Source: Trichosporon coremiiforme
Taxonomy: Eukaryota > Basidiomycota > Tremellomycetes > Trichosporonales > Trichosporonaceae
Assembly: GCA_039545355.1 (NCBI GenBank)
Contig: BCJJ01000010.1
Coordinates: 9,085 to 73,084 of the forward strand
DNA length: 64,000 nt
Direction: 5' to 3'
Notes under the pieces: generated by a model
The model's input: the letters and a program-made list of their open reading frames with translations, nothing else
Databases searched by the model: none
Told to the model about the DNA's origin: nothing
Translations under genes and position numbers: made by a program
Shown: one piece after another, positions 41,224 through 52,786 of the stretch
How the letters are laid out: the number at the start of each line of letters is the position of its first letter
Position numbering within the stretch: the stretch's first letter is position 1

Positions 41224-42735
41224 ATGTCGGGAGTCCAAGCCGACCAGCGCATCTCTGTCGAGAGCAAGCCGTACGAGGACCGCAAGGAGGTGCTCGACGA
41301 TGACGTCGACCGTCACTTTGCTGTTGAGATTCCTCAGATCCTGAGGGACGCCGGCCCCGAGGAGCAGGAGCGCATCGACCGCCGGGTCACGCGCAAGATT
41401 GACATGCTCCTCATGCCCCCTCTCGTCATCCTGTTCATTCTCAACTTCCTCGACCGCAACAACGTCTCGACCGCCAAGGTCGGCGGCATGACCGAGGACC
41501 TGCGCATGACCGGCCAGGAGTTCTCCACGGTCGTCGCCATTCTCTTCGCCGGTTACATTTCGCTTCAGGTTCCCTCCAACATGATCGCGTCGCGCGTCAA
41601 ATGGCCCTCGTTCTACATCTGCTGCATGACTGCTGCCTGGGGAACCGTCTCCGCTTGCACCGGTGCCGTGAAGAACTACCACGGCCTTCTCGTCTGTCGT
41701 CTGATCCTTGGTTTCACCGAGGCTGCCTTCTTCCCCGGTGCGCTCTTCCTCCTCTCGCTCTTCTACACGAAGCGCCAGATCGCCTTCCGTACGGCCATCC
41801 TGTACTCTGGCTCGCAGCTCGGTAACGCCTTCGGTGGTCTGTTCGCCATGGCCTGTCTCCAGCTCGACGGAACCCACAATCTCGAGGGCTGGCGCTGGCT
41901 CTTCATCATTGAGGGTGCCATGACCGTCGGCTTCTCCCTCATCTTCGCGACCTTCATCCCCAACCGTCCCGAGACCTGCCGCTGGTTTACCGAGGCTGAG
42001 CGCGCCCAGGCCGTCTACCGCCTCCAGCTCGACCGCGCCACCAAGGATGCCTCGTCGGAGATGTCCATCGCCACCGCCGCCAAGCTTGTCTTCACTGACC
42101 CCAAGGTCTACCTCATCATGATCGCTCTTACCGTCAACTTCATTGCTTCTGCAGTTACAAACTTCTTCCCTGTCGTTATCCGTGAAATGGACCCCGAGTA
42201 CTCGACAATTCAGAGCCTGGGAATGACCGCGCCGCCTTATGTTCTTTGTGTCATCACCATTTGGATCATGGGCTACTGGTCGGACCGCATCCAGCGCCGC
42301 ACAATCTTCGTTGTCATCTCCATGTCCTTCAACGTGCTCGCCAACATCATCGCTGTCGCCACTACGAACGTTGGAGCTCGTTACTTTGCGATGATGCTCA
42401 TGCCGGCGTCGTTCTACACCTCGTCGACGATCATCCTCTCCTGGATGTCCTCGACGATCGTCGGCCCTGACATCAAGAAGGCCACTGCATTCGCGCTCAT
42501 TAACGCCGTCGGCAACACGAGCAACATCTGGACCTCGTACCTCTACTTTGGTGCTCCCCGCTACGTTGTTGCGTTCGGCGTCAACCTCGCCGCGTCCGTC
42601 CTCGTCATTCTCCTCATCCTCGTCCTGGCCGCGTACCTGTCGCGCCTCAACAAGAAGCTCGACAACGGCCAGAGCCTGGGCAAGAACGGCCCGACCGACG
42701 TCCAGATCGAGGGCGGCTTCCGCTTCCAGACTTAA
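41224..42735 (+). CDS. MFS permease, anion:cation symporter (DAL5-like) family
   Basis: Plasma-membrane transporter; relatives carry allantoate, nicotinate, pantothenate or other organic anions. Intronless, 503 aa. A hydrophilic N-terminus (about 1-60) precedes twelve predicted segments. The loop LNFLDRNNVSTAKVGG after TM1 and the RLILGFTEAAFFPGALFLLS segment are typical of the family; TM10-12 carry SSTIVGPDIKKATAFAL. TGATAA (41169-41174) about 50 bp upstream is a possible GATA-factor site, as in nitrogen-regulated permeases (inference). Tail-to-tail with a 2OG oxygenase, 155 bp apart. Confidence 0.92.
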   Translation: MSGVQADQRISVESKPYEDRKEVLDDDVDRHFAVEIPQILRDAGPEEQERIDRRVTRKIDMLLMPPLVILFILNFLDRNNVSTAKVGGMTEDLRMTGQEFSTVVAILFAGYISLQVPSNMIASRVKWPSFYICCMTAAWGTVSACTGAVKNYHGLLVCRLILGFTEAAFFPGALFLLSLFYTKRQIAFRTAILYSGSQLGNAFGGLFAMACLQLDGTHNLEGWRWLFIIEGAMTVGFSLIFATFIPNRPETCRWFTEAERAQAVYRLQLDRATKDASSEMSIATAAKLVFTDPKVYLIMIALTVNFIASAVTNFFPVVIREMDPEYSTIQSLGMTAPPYVLCVITIWIMGYWSDRIQRRTIFVVISMSFNVLANIIAVATTNVGARYFAMMLMPASFYTSSTIILSWMSSTIVGPDIKKATAFALINAVGNTSNIWTSYLYFGAPRYVVAFGVNLAASVLVILLILVLAAYLSRLNKKLDNGQSLGKNGPTDVQIEGGFRFQT

Positions 42736-42890
42736 AATTGCATACTCCTGCATCATTCGCATCCATAGGCATACCCAGAATTGTAATATCATGTAAAGGT
42801 TAGACTGCGACATGACGCCACGCGACCTCCACCTTGGAATCTTGGAGCTCCACACTGACGCTGATCACTGACGATCACTGACTACGCGTT

Positions 42891-44034
42891 CTACTTGGCA
42901 GCCACAAGGTCTGCGTACCATCTCTGCGCGACGTCGGGATGCGACCGCAGCCGTGACTTGAGCAGGTTGTCGCCGTACGTCTCGAAGATCTGGTCATCGT
43001 GTGTCGTGTCCACCTTGCGTTCCCCACCTTCCCTCTCAACCTCCTTCTTCAGCTCTTCAGGCAGCGTAATCTTCGGCAACCTAGCCTCCAGGCTCGGATT
43101 GAAGAACATGGGCACGCTGATGCGCTCCTCGCCTGGCACGACGCGGTGCACAGTCGCCTTGAGATATCCGTCAGTCGCGAGCTCGACCATCTCGCCAATG
43201 TTGCAGACGAACCCGTCCTCTGGGGCGGGGGCTACGTCGGCCCACGCCCCGTCGCGCCAGACCTGCAATCCGCCCACGCCAGGCTGGACCCAGAGGAGCG
43301 TCACGCACCCTCCGTCCTTGTGCGCGCCGACGCCGAGGGGCTCGTCCTTGCTGTGGTCTGAGGGCGGGTATCGCACAATCTTCATGCGTGTCGTCGGATT
43401 CTCAAAGTGCCGGTCGAAGTAGTCCTCCTCCTGTCCCAGGGAGCGCGCCCAAGCCCGGAGGAGGAGGTGCGCCGCATCCCCGACGACGCGCTGCCACTCG
43501 CCCACAATGTCCTTCAGCCCCGGCACTGCGGCTGGCCACTGATTCGGCCCAGGAAGTCGGTAGTACGCCGGTTTGCCCTCCAGCTCCTCGGCGCTCAGAG
43601 CCGGCACCTCGGGCCAGATATCGAGCATTTCACGCGTGTTTACCTCGCCCTGCGTGCGCTCGCCGAACGGGCGGGTGTATCCCGAGAACCGTGGTCTGTG
43701 CGTGTCAGCGGCGTCGCGTTCGGCCGGCAATTCTGGGCGTGGGCGTGGGCGTGGGCGTGATGGATACAGAGAGGATGTAGCCTGAAGGGTTCCAGGCAAC
43801 TCACGAGTTGACCATCTCGATCTGCCTCTTCTCCTCCTCCGGCAGGGCGAAGAACTCCCTCGCACTCTTCAGTATTCGCTCCCCGAGGTCGCCGAGCGGC
43901 ACGCCGACGAGGTAGAAGAAGCCGATGTTGCGCGTCACGTCGCGCAGCTTGCGCTCGAACGCGGCCGCGGTGTCGGGGTGCGCAAGGTCGCGCAGGTCAA
44001 GGACTGGCAGTGACGCATCCGGCTGTGCTGTCAT
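42891..44034 (-). CDS. 2-oxoglutarate/Fe(II)-dependent oxygenase, second member
   Basis: Exons 44034-43805 and 43695-42891 with a 109-nt intron (long for this window because of four GGGCGT units at 43735-43758); 344 aa. DIOX_N part: PVLDLRDL and GFFYLVGVP. Iron ligands His202, Asp204 (AHKDGG) and His260 (TVHRVV); Arg268-x-Ser270 for 2-oxoglutarate. The RFSGYTRPFGE segment matches fungal isopenicillin-N-synthase-like proteins. Only distantly like the copy at 3522-4692. Convergent with the permease; joint transport and oxidation of one compound is conceivable but unproven. Confidence 0.92.
43735..43758. repeat. GGGCGT hexamer repeat in an intron
   Basis: Four perfect copies inside the intron of the second 2OG oxygenase. 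Confidence 0.9.
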
Positions 44035-46138
44035 TGTGAGTAAGTGTGAGTTGATGAACGAGAAGAGTGGAAGATCTAGGTGGACAAAGATGAGTGGTCA
44101 CGCGCTAGGACAGCGTTGATAAGAACGCGAGAGGAGGACGCCCACATGACGTGATTGATTGCCGGAGTTGGCCGAGTCGGACTTCCTCCATGAGTTGGGG
44201 CGTCAACTTTGCACTCTTCGTACTCTCAACTTCCACAACTGCTTCCGACTGTACAGCGTTGAGGATTGACAAAGATGGTATTGACTGTGCCGATGCTACA
44301 GCAGCTATGCATTGGCAAGCCAAGGAAGGAAGGGGTGTAGCTTCACTGATCACATTGCCGGAGCGTCGGACCGATCGTCCCTTTCTCTGACCTTGGCGCT
44401 CACGTCTCCCTGGCCGCCATGCTTCCATCCAACAGCTACAGCTACGGAGCGACCAGCATGACCAATATGCTTGAGCTCCCAGCAGCTTACTCGTTTGGCG
44501 ATGGGCAGCGGACCGCCGTGCCCGGCGTGTCTCAGTAGCAAGGGGCTTCCAGTGAAACGTTGCATCAAAGGGGGCAGGGCTCTTGCTGCTGGACCGTGCA
44601 CTATGTGCCCCCACGACCTTACGCTCCGGGACATGACCGAGGGTGCTCATGCCATGCAATTGACGGGGCGCTTGAAGGAGGCGAGGTGAGCCATACTTGA
44701 TGCTGACCACGCCAAGTGTAACTATTGCGCAGCCGGAGCGCACGAGCCAAGCAGCTGCAGCGAAGTTCGCTGATGCACGGCCATGCAGTACGTACCCAGG
44801 GACGCGCTACCATGTATTCAAAACTGTCGAGCCGGACGTACGTCAGTGAAACGACTGGGCATGGTCGTGTTGAAACGGAACGAGGAGGAAAGGTCATCCA
44901 CTCTGGCCCATCGGCAGTCGGTCTGGCGCTCCTCGCGGAGTAAGTTATCCAGGCCGAAACCCGAGAGCCGCAGGTCGCAAATCTGTTGACAAACGCTCCC
45001 CATTCGTCAGAGATCCGTATCAGCTACATTAATGAACGGCGGCGGTGCAAAACAATTGACTGAATGGCGGGTGTCGCGGGTGTTGCGGGCATCGGGCTGT
45101 AATGACCGTCGAAACGGGACACGTTCCTGGGTTTCCAACACGCTTCGTGCCCGTATCGTATACCGGAACGTCGAGGGCAGCGTGAGATGTTGTGTATCAG
45201 TGAACGCCGTGTTTCGTGCTTAGGATGCGTCGCAGAGTGAGTGATGAGGAGATACGAGAAGTCGTGGGTCGTTGACTGTAGGTGAAGTGGATCACCCGCC
45301 TCACATGTGACATGTGTATTGGTGCACAACCCAAACTTCCCCCCACGACCCCTTCTACTTCTTATCCTATGCAGTGCCGAGCCCACAAGCGACAGCGAAG
45401 CCATCTCAGGAAATGGGCGGTGGTGCGAGATGCCAAGGCTTGGTAAGCATGAACGTTCGTTCGCGTCGACAAGTCGTGAGTGAGCGGTCATGTCAGAGAT
45501 TCGACCTTGCCTCCAGTCAGTGCATCAGACCAACGGCAGCGAGATCCGCACGCCGCAAGCCTCTGACGTCCCAGCAGGCAAGTGTCGAGAGTTAGCGATG
45601 GTCAGTACTCGTCGCTGTGCGTGGCCGTTGATGACCGCTCGAGATCTACCAAGCGCGATCTTTTCTCCAGCGCCACCGACGTCGAGAGGCTGCGTACGCG
45701 TCCACGCACTAGAAGCCGAAGGCTCCAGGGGGGATCGAAGGCGAGCCGCAAGTCAATCTCGACGGAAGCGCGCTAATGAAACGCCAGCCATCGGTTATCT
45801 GCCAATCTCGAGCTTGTCAACGTCAGCAGACGTTCATATCGCGGATGGGTCGCCAACTTTCGGACGGACTTTGTTTTATCACGAAAATGGAAAGACGTGG
45901 CATTTTGTATCAACCTCCGAATGTATCGTCTGCACTGTATGCATGTAGTGAACATTTATCGCAACTCGAAACAGCATGCCTAAAAGCGTTCATGCATGCA
46001 TAAAGAGGAGTAGACAGGCAGAAAAGATAGGTGGGTGCCAGGATGTCAGGCAGAGTGCCACATGGTCATGTCAGGGTGATACTCTTCAGCCAAAGTTGGT
46101 CTTCCGGCCAACTTTCTTTTCGCCCAACCCACACCACC
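44035..46138. other. Long intergenic region
   Basis: No recognisable gene apart from the doubtful small ORF at 44419. Confidence 0.45.
44419..44538 (+). pseudogene. Small coding-like ORF or fragment
   Basis: 39 codons from ATG to TAG, MLPSNSYSYGATSMTN... to ...VPGVSQ. The frame is open about 20 codons further up (GPIVPFSDLGAHVSLAA), with mostly G/C third positions. Too short to place in a family; either a small gene or the remnant of a larger one. Confidence 0.25.
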
Positions 46139-47141
46139 ATGCGTTCCGTCATCGCGACCTTCCGGCCACTGGGCCGCCTCCCGTTCGCCCGCGGGCTTGC
46201 GACCGCCGCTGAGGCTCCTGCCGCCGCCACGGAGGAGGTCCCCGCCGAGGCCTCCGCTGGATCGTCACTCGCCGGAAAATGGACGCCGTTCACGAAGCGC
46301 ACCGGCGTCATCGCGAGGAAGCGCGGCATGACGGCCCTCTGGGACCAGAACGGACGGCGCTGGCCCGTTACCGTCCTGCAGCTCGACAAGGTGCAGGTCG
46401 TCCGCCACTCGCCCCCGCCCGCGAACGACAAGAAGGGCCTGCACTCGCTCCAGATCGGCGCGTCCGACCGCCCGGCCAAGACTGTCACCGCCCAGCAGCT
46501 TGGTCACTTCCGCAACGCGGGTGTCAACCCCAAGTACAAGTTGCAGGAGTTCCGCGTCACCCCCAACGCTGTCCTCCCTGTAGGCACCGAGCTCTCCGCC
46601 GGCCACTTCGTTCCCGGACAATACGTTGATGTCACTGCTACTTCGTGAGTCGTCTATCGGAGATATAACTGACGGCAGGATCGGAAAGGGCTTCCAGGGT
46701 GTGATGAAGCGTCATGGATTCCGCGGCCTGAAGGCGTCGCACGGTGTGTCGCTCACGCACCGTTCTGCTGGTTCGACCGGTCAGCACCAGGACCCCGGTC
46801 GTGTGCTCCCCGGCAAGAAGATGGCGGGACACATGGGCAGCGTCAAGAAGACGCAGCAGAACCTCCTCGTCCACCGTGTCGACCTCGACCTGAACCTCGT
46901 CTTTGTGCGGGGATGTGTCCCGGGTGTCGATGACGCCTTTGTCTCGGTGCGCGACTCGATCAAGAAGGTCTCGTACTCGGCGCAGAAGCGCTTCATGGAC
47001 GGTAAGGGCGAGGAGGACTGGATCGGCGGCGGCGTCCTGTCGCTGCCTGTTCCCGCTGGAACGGTCGAGCGGGCAGAGAAGGAGGGCTGGCCCAAGGTTA
47101 TGGAGTGGGCCGGCAAGCAGGAGCAGGAGCAGCAGGAGTAG
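46139..47141 (+). CDS. MRPL9: Mitochondrial ribosomal protein uL3m
   Basis: Large-subunit mitoribosomal protein L3. Exons 46139-46644 and 46679-47141 (34-nt intron, CTGACGGCAG); 322 aa. The N-terminus is a mitochondrial presequence (MRSVIATFRPLGRLPFARGLA). L3 landmarks: KRTGVIARKRGMT, IGKGFQGVMKRHGFRG, HRSAGSTGQHQDPGRVLPGKKM and GHMG. Symbol follows yeast MRPL9 (human MRPL3). A Gln/Glu tail ends the protein. ORC2 follows on the same strand after 261 bp. Confidence 0.95.
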
Positions 47142-47402
47142 ATAGACTAGCATGCATCATACATCTCATTTCCACGTACGAAAGGGCCCCGCAGAGAGAC
47201 CGTCGTCTCGGAACGCCAGTCTTTTTAAGCTAGATCAACCGTGGCTAGGTATTGGTTTCATTAGGATTTCATATTTAATTGTATTTGTAGCTGCAATTGC
47301 AATTGTATTTGGACCTCCACCTCGGGACCAAATCCAATTAACCCACCTGCGAGCCTGCCCTTTGTCAACAAACCCGTCCAGTCGATCGTTACCCAACGCA
47401 CC

Positions 47403-48962
47403 ATGCCTCCACGCAAGCGCGCGCGCGCCGATACCGCCGCTGCAGCGCCCAAGACTCCAACGAAACGCACAAAGAAGGCGGATTCCCCTCCTCCACCGGT
47501 CCCGCCGCCGATAGCCAAGTCGCCGCCGCCAGCAGACGAGCCGTCCGCGTCCCACCTCGTCTCCTTCCTCACGAGCTACACCGACCGGTACGACGAGCGG
47601 GAGCACGGCTCTGACTCGGAGTCCGGGTCTTCCGACGGAGATAAGGACGGGGAGTTCGAAGACCACGCCGACGACGATGACGACGACGAGGCACCGACGA
47701 CGCCGCTCCGCGGTCTAGTCGGCACGCCGGGACGGCGCAAGGCGCCTGCGACGACACCGCGGAAGCGTGCGGCCGCGACCCCGCGCAAGCCGAAAACACC
47801 GAAGAAGGTTGAGCAGGAGGACGAGGGATTCCTGCGCACGTCGCGAGCCGACAACTACTTCATGAACGCGACGCGCGGATCAAGGACTAGCGGCATGTCG
47901 TACTCGGCGCTCGCGCGGCCGCTGAGTCAGGCCGAGTACGAAGGTGTCGTGAGCGGTGCGCGAGGGAAGACGAAAGCCGTGCAGGACAACCTGGAGCAGC
48001 TGGCGCGCTACTTTCCGCAGTGGGCGTCGGAGCTCGAGACGGGCTTCAACCTCCTGCTGTACGGGTATGGCAGCAAACGGCGGCTCGTGAACCGCTTCGC
48101 GACTGAGACACTGAACGATTTCGGCGACGTCGTCGTCGTGAACGGCACGTTCCCCGGGTTGGGACTGAAGGAGGTGCTTGGCGCGCTCGAAGCAAGGCTG
48201 CCGCTCAGCGACGAGGTACCCGCCCCGCTCGGCGCGAGCCCGCTCGAGCGCGCAGCCTACCGCGTCTACCAGTCTTATCGTTCTGGCGAGGACCACCTGT
48301 ACATGATCATCCACAACATTGACGCTCCCGGCATGAAGGCTCCGAAGAGCCTGGCGGCGCTGTCGCTGCTCGCGTCATGCCCTGGCATCCACATCGTCGC
48401 GACGTTCGACCACATTCACACACCGCTTCTCTTCAGCGCGTCGGTGTCTAACGCGCCCCCGCATCCTCCGACTGAGGACGAGATACCCTCGTCTCGCGGC
48501 TTCAACTGGATCTACCACTCGGTCCCCACGTTTGACGACTACGACGTCGAGCTGTCGTATGCGCGACTGTCGTCGAGTGCTGCACTTGGCCAGTCCACTG
48601 GAACGATATCTGAAGAGGGCGCGCTGCAGATCCTGCACAGCGTGCCGCCCATGGCGGCGCGTCTGCTGAAGCTGATCCTGCTGAAGCAGTTGGACAACGG
48701 CGAGGGCCCCCTTATGGGTGCCGGAGGCACGGCGCCAGCGTATGCGCTCGATGTCGACCTGGTCCAGAAGGCTGCCAGGGACAAGTTCATCGCGCGCGAG
48801 GAGGAGCGCTTCAACGCCCTCCTCGGCGAGTTCAAGGATCACGGGCTCGTTGTCACTTCCGAGTTGGACGCGGAGGGCCGCCAGGGTCGCTGGGCGTGGG
48901 TACCGCTCCCGCGCGCCGCGATCGAACGCATCCTCGACGAGATGAAGAACGTAGAGGCCTAG
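47403..48962 (+). CDS. ORC2: Origin recognition complex subunit 2
   Basis: Subunit of the six-protein complex that marks replication origins. Intronless, 519 aa. A long basic and acidic N-terminal region (about 1-140) with TPRK-type sites and an Asp run (DDDDDD) is likely disordered and may bind DNA. The conserved core begins RTSRADNYFMN. It has YFPQWASELETGFNLLLYGYGSKRRL (the degenerate AAA-like ORC2 signature), VVVVNGTFPGL and HIVATFDHIHTPLLF, ending in a winged-helix-like segment. Stops 21 bp before the stop codon of the opposing ASA1 gene. Confidence 0.92.
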   Translation: MPPRKRARADTAAAAPKTPTKRTKKADSPPPPVPPPIAKSPPPADEPSASHLVSFLTSYTDRYDEREHGSDSESGSSDGDKDGEFEDHADDDDDDEAPTTPLRGLVGTPGRRKAPATTPRKRAAATPRKPKTPKKVEQEDEGFLRTSRADNYFMNATRGSRTSGMSYSALARPLSQAEYEGVVSGARGKTKAVQDNLEQLARYFPQWASELETGFNLLLYGYGSKRRLVNRFATETLNDFGDVVVVNGTFPGLGLKEVLGALEARLPLSDEVPAPLGASPLERAAYRVYQSYRSGEDHLYMIIHNIDAPGMKAPKSLAALSLLASCPGIHIVATFDHIHTPLLFSASVSNAPPHPPTEDEIPSSRGFNWIYHSVPTFDDYDVELSYARLSSSAALGQSTGTISEEGALQILHSVPPMAARLLKLILLKQLDNGEGPLMGAGGTAPAYALDVDLVQKAARDKFIAREEERFNALLGEFKDHGLVVTSELDAEGRQGRWAWVPLPRAAIERILDEMKNVEA

Positions 48963-48983
48963 ATTGTATGTATGCATGTACCA

Positions 48984-50229
48984 TCAGAACTTCTTCAGGC
49001 CCCAGAGCGCGATGCGCCGGTCCTTGCCCCCGCTCGCGAGCCACTGGTCACGGGGCACTGCTCCGTCGTCGTCGTCATCATCATCCGAATCGGACTGACC
49101 AAGCTCAATCGTGTCATCTTGCGTCAGCAGCTTGGCGTCAGCCCTTGCAAACGCGAGCGCCTGCACGCTCTCGCGGTGGAAGGCCAGGCTGCCTAGCGGC
49201 TTGAATGTTGCTGCGGAGAAGAGACGTATCCGCCCATCCCAGCCTCCGACGGCGACGACTTTTCCGTCGTGCGAGACTGCGACTGACGAATTCCCGATCT
49301 GCTTCGTGCTGTAGCTCTCCACCTTGACTGACGCAGGCTCGCCCGAAAGGATCGTGCCGAGATCAACGCGGCACAGCAGGTGGTCAGCTGACACGGTGAA
49401 CGCGCGGGAGAATGCTGGGTCCACGGCCAGTGCCATGACTAGCCGTCAGCAGGTGTGTTCGCATGGTTAAGTCTCGCCAACAACAACTCACTAGCCTCGT
49501 TGTGGGCCTTGCCCGTCCATAGCCGTTGCCATGGGCGCGCCGAGCCTGCCGATGACTTTCCGTCCCACAACCTGTCGAGCGTGGTGACATCGCACGTCCA
49601 CACCTCTAGCCGCCCGTCCTCATAGCCAGCCACTAGAGCCAGGCGATCCCCGACCACCTGTAGCGCGACGGCCATGACGAGGCCGGACCTAGTGTTGCCG
49701 TCCGCAGGCTTGGATCCCGCGGCGTCGTAGTTGATTTTGGAGTGGAGGCGTTTCCCGCTCGGCATCGCATAGATATCGATCAGCTCCGAGTCGACCAAAT
49801 TCGGCAGCGCCATGAGTGCTCTGTCTCCATACGGGGTAAGTGCGAAGCGGCAGAAGTTGAGCGAGTTCGAGTCCATGGACGTCTGAATCGGTGGACCGGA
49901 GGACGCCGCGGCCGCACCGTCGAGCCGCTCCACATGCAGACGTTCGTACACATGGAGCTTGTTGTTACGTCCTTGCCTGAGGTCAGCGACCTGACCTTCC
50001 GACCATGTGCTCACGATAAGACATGTCCATCCAGCTCGTCGACGTTCAGGACGCCGCCATCGTGTGCCTTCCAGTAGGCCACGACACGGCGGGTGCCGAG
50101 ATCCGAGACGGAGACATAGCCGTCCTGGTCGCCTGCCAACAGAAGCGCATTGCCACGGGTGAAGGAGACGCACGACACGGGGGCTTGGTGTGCTCGCAGG
50201 ATGTGGAAGGGAGCTGGAGGGGGTGCCAT
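48984..50229 (-). CDS. ASA1: ASTRA-associated protein 1, WD40 protein
   Basis: WD-repeat subunit linked to the ASTRA/TTT complex that helps mature PIKK kinases (human counterpart GNB1L). Exons 50229-50015, 49976-49492 and 49438-48984; 384 aa. Blade 1 is ILRAHQAPVSCVSF ... LLLAGDQDGYVSV, then VAYWKAHDGGVLNVDE and GRNNKLHVYERL. The last blades have VAVGGWDGRIRLFSA, HRESVQALAF and WLASGGKDRRIALW. An acidic insert (SDSDDDDDDDG) lies before the last repeat. A tight convergent pair with ORC2. Confidence 0.88.
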
Positions 50230-52273
50230 GAGAGATGTAGGCAATGTCGCAAGCACTCGGGCCGTGCAGGCTGGCATTCGCTCGGAACGGTGAATGAGCC
50301 ACGTGCAGGAAGGAAGAAGAGCTTCCCTTACGTCAGACGGTTTTCAGGAGAGCTCGTGGCGTCCCCTGGCGATCCCTGGACCGAATCCTGGACGGAATCC
50401 TGATCTACCGCTCCATCAACGGACGAGCGGACGAGACGGACGAAGCGGACGGGAGCCCATTGTCAACTTGGCTCTTTGCTGGCTATTGGACGTCAAGAGC
50501 CACCGCGGGCGGAGTGACGCTTCCTCGTCCTGTCCTCTGCAGCTGGCACGGTTCCCCGTGAAATCGCGACGGCGGTCGGACAAACATCGGAGCGGCAACG
50601 GCAACGACTGACATCGCTGGCTACTGACTACTGACTGCGCAGCTGTATGCAGGAGAGGTGCGAGTGTGAGAATGACCTCGGAATATAGACCAGGGGATCG
50701 GACGAGACAAGACGATGCGTACGCGATGGAGCGATATGAAGCGCGAGTTGGCGAGTTGCGTTGCGCTGGCAGTTGGAGCCAAGTTGGCTGGACACCAGCC
50801 GTAGCAGCCGCGACGTGTGCACGGTTGGGGTCTTGGGAGCTTGGAGCGTCTCCAGGCGTTGCAGGCGTTGCAGGTGTAGCAGGAGTTTGGGGCTGCGATT
50901 CGGCACTTCCGGATGTCACAAGTTACACGCTTAATTAACTAGTGCCTCCCCAACCACAGGCTGAAGCGGGCTCACACACCGGGCTCATGCAGCGTCTGTC
51001 TCTTGTCTCGTGCGTGTCGTCCGTAGAGACAAGCAGCGGACAGAGGCACCGCCGTCGGTCCCCTCCGCCAGTTCTAAGGATTGCTTGCAGGCTCGTCTGG
51101 CGCGCACATCGGCGAAACAAGGACACGGCGGAAGTGCACTGCTCCACAGCTTCCTCCCTGTCTCCCTCCATACATCTGGCTCAGGACTGCTGGTCGAGTG
51201 ACAGGTGACAGATGCTCCTTTTTCCCTGCCGCCTCAGCGCCTCGTGCAATATTGCTTCCACTGGGCTGTCAGACAGGGCCAGCCAGCTTCCGGCGCACAA
51301 ACATGTTGACAGCAAACACCAGTGCGGCCTATCGTGTACACGCGTGTTCCGGGAGGGGAGGGAAAAGCGTGGGTACTGTCGGTTGGTTCCAGCGCGCATC
51401 GCAGAATTGGCGCCCAACAGCCCCTCGTCGCTCTTAGCTCGCGGTGGCTCGATTCATCCGGCCCTGCACTGATCGCTGCCAGCCTGATGGGCCTGGTGGG
51501 CATGCATGCGCACATCGTCACATCACGCGGGCTGAACGTCTGTTATGCTTGCTCGTCCATTCACGTGCATTCAGGTCCATTCAGAAAACAACATTCACAG
51601 CTTTGGCATGTCTGACAGCTGCGAGGTGCCTCCTGCGTACCACCGACCGGCCCTTCCAAGCAACGAACGACTTTACCGCCTAGAGGTTCGACAAACGCTG
51701 CCCAGGCAAGCTATGGTTTCGTTTTTGCTACCGCTGCGGCCCCCAGAGTTCTGACTGACACGATGCGCGGCTCCCCGACTGTCCGGCCGGCGCATGCTCG
51801 ACGATTCGCTGGGGGACCTGTCAGTTACATCAGGAGATCAGGAGTAACGGATTCGGGGGCTCCCAATGATCCCAATGGCGAGGGCAGGCGAGGGCAGGCG
51901 ACGGCGTCTGCGAGGCACGAAGCAGTTACGGACAGTTACGGTGGGCAATTGGGTGATGGTGGCCAAAAATATTTGCAGTACTGGGACACGGCCACATGCA
52001 TATCGCGTGCAGGCATAGCCTCAGCAAGTCACGATATACGCAGGCTAGGCAGGATCGCCAAGCCCCGCGTCCTCACTTGCCAGCGATGACGCCGGACATA
52101 CCGGAGTTTACGACAACACCAGGGCAATAAGCGTATGCAGGGACATGGACAGGGAACCCCGCCGGTCGGATCCCCTGGCCGCCTGACTCCTCCTGGCTCC
52201 TCCTGGCTCCTGCCCTCCCCTCTGCCCTGCGCGGCCCCCATGCCAGTCACCGCGTCTACCGTTGGAGCATTTG

Positions 52274-52307
<34 letters not shown>

Positions 52308-52786
52308 CGGACCCAAATCTTGGGCTCACTTAGGTGGAGCACGGCTCACCCTCCAAGCGGGCTCTCTCGTGAGCTATCACTGAGAAGCTGGAGCTTCCAG
52401 GAGCCAAAGTGACGACCCCATCCCATCCATCCCTGGCCACCTGCGATGGCGTCCTTTGCCACAAATCATGCGACCCGTATAATACTCACTCGCCTCCCAT
52501 CTCGTCAGTAAGACCGCCTTCCCCCTCCTCGTTGCTCACAACACTCACCACTCCTTCACACACCGCTCACACCTCTCACACCGCTCACACCGCATCGCTC
52601 ACCCGTGACCGCCCGGTGGCGAAGCGCGCAGCGCATTCCTCAACGACCCGACCCGCCGTACTCGCCAACGATCCCGTATCATGATTTAATCGCGATCCCA
52701 GTCTCCATATCTCACCACTCACCACTCACGACCCGCATACCCGCAACGTTACTCCGCTTCATCAGCACCTTTCCCGTTTTGAGACT
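50230..52786. other. Long intergenic region with C31 run
   Basis: No credible gene. GCAGGCGTT-type repeats near 50855-50880, GGGCAGGCGA repeats near 51880 and a C31 tract at 52276-52306. The last 250 bp are CT/CA-rich, as expected for the promoter of the next gene. Confidence 0.45.
52276..52306. repeat. C31 homopolymer
   Basis: Thirty-one consecutive C in intergenic DNA; second long C tract in the window. Confidence 0.9.

Noticed and set aside
41056..42855. Minus-strand 599-codon open frame opposite the MFS permease
   Set aside because: It is the mirror of a clear MFS gene; the frame is open because GC3-rich codons leave few stops on the other strand. Composition is Glu/Gly/Arg/Val-rich with no motif.
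36827..44034. Secondary-metabolite gene cluster (P450, MFS, 2OG oxygenase)
   Set aside because: No backbone enzyme (PKS, NRPS, terpene synthase) is present and distances are large; ordinary neighbours explain it as well.
44105..44743. Minus-strand 212-codon frame
   Set aside because: Arg/Ser/Cys-rich, no bias, no motif; chance open frame in GC-rich intergenic DNA.
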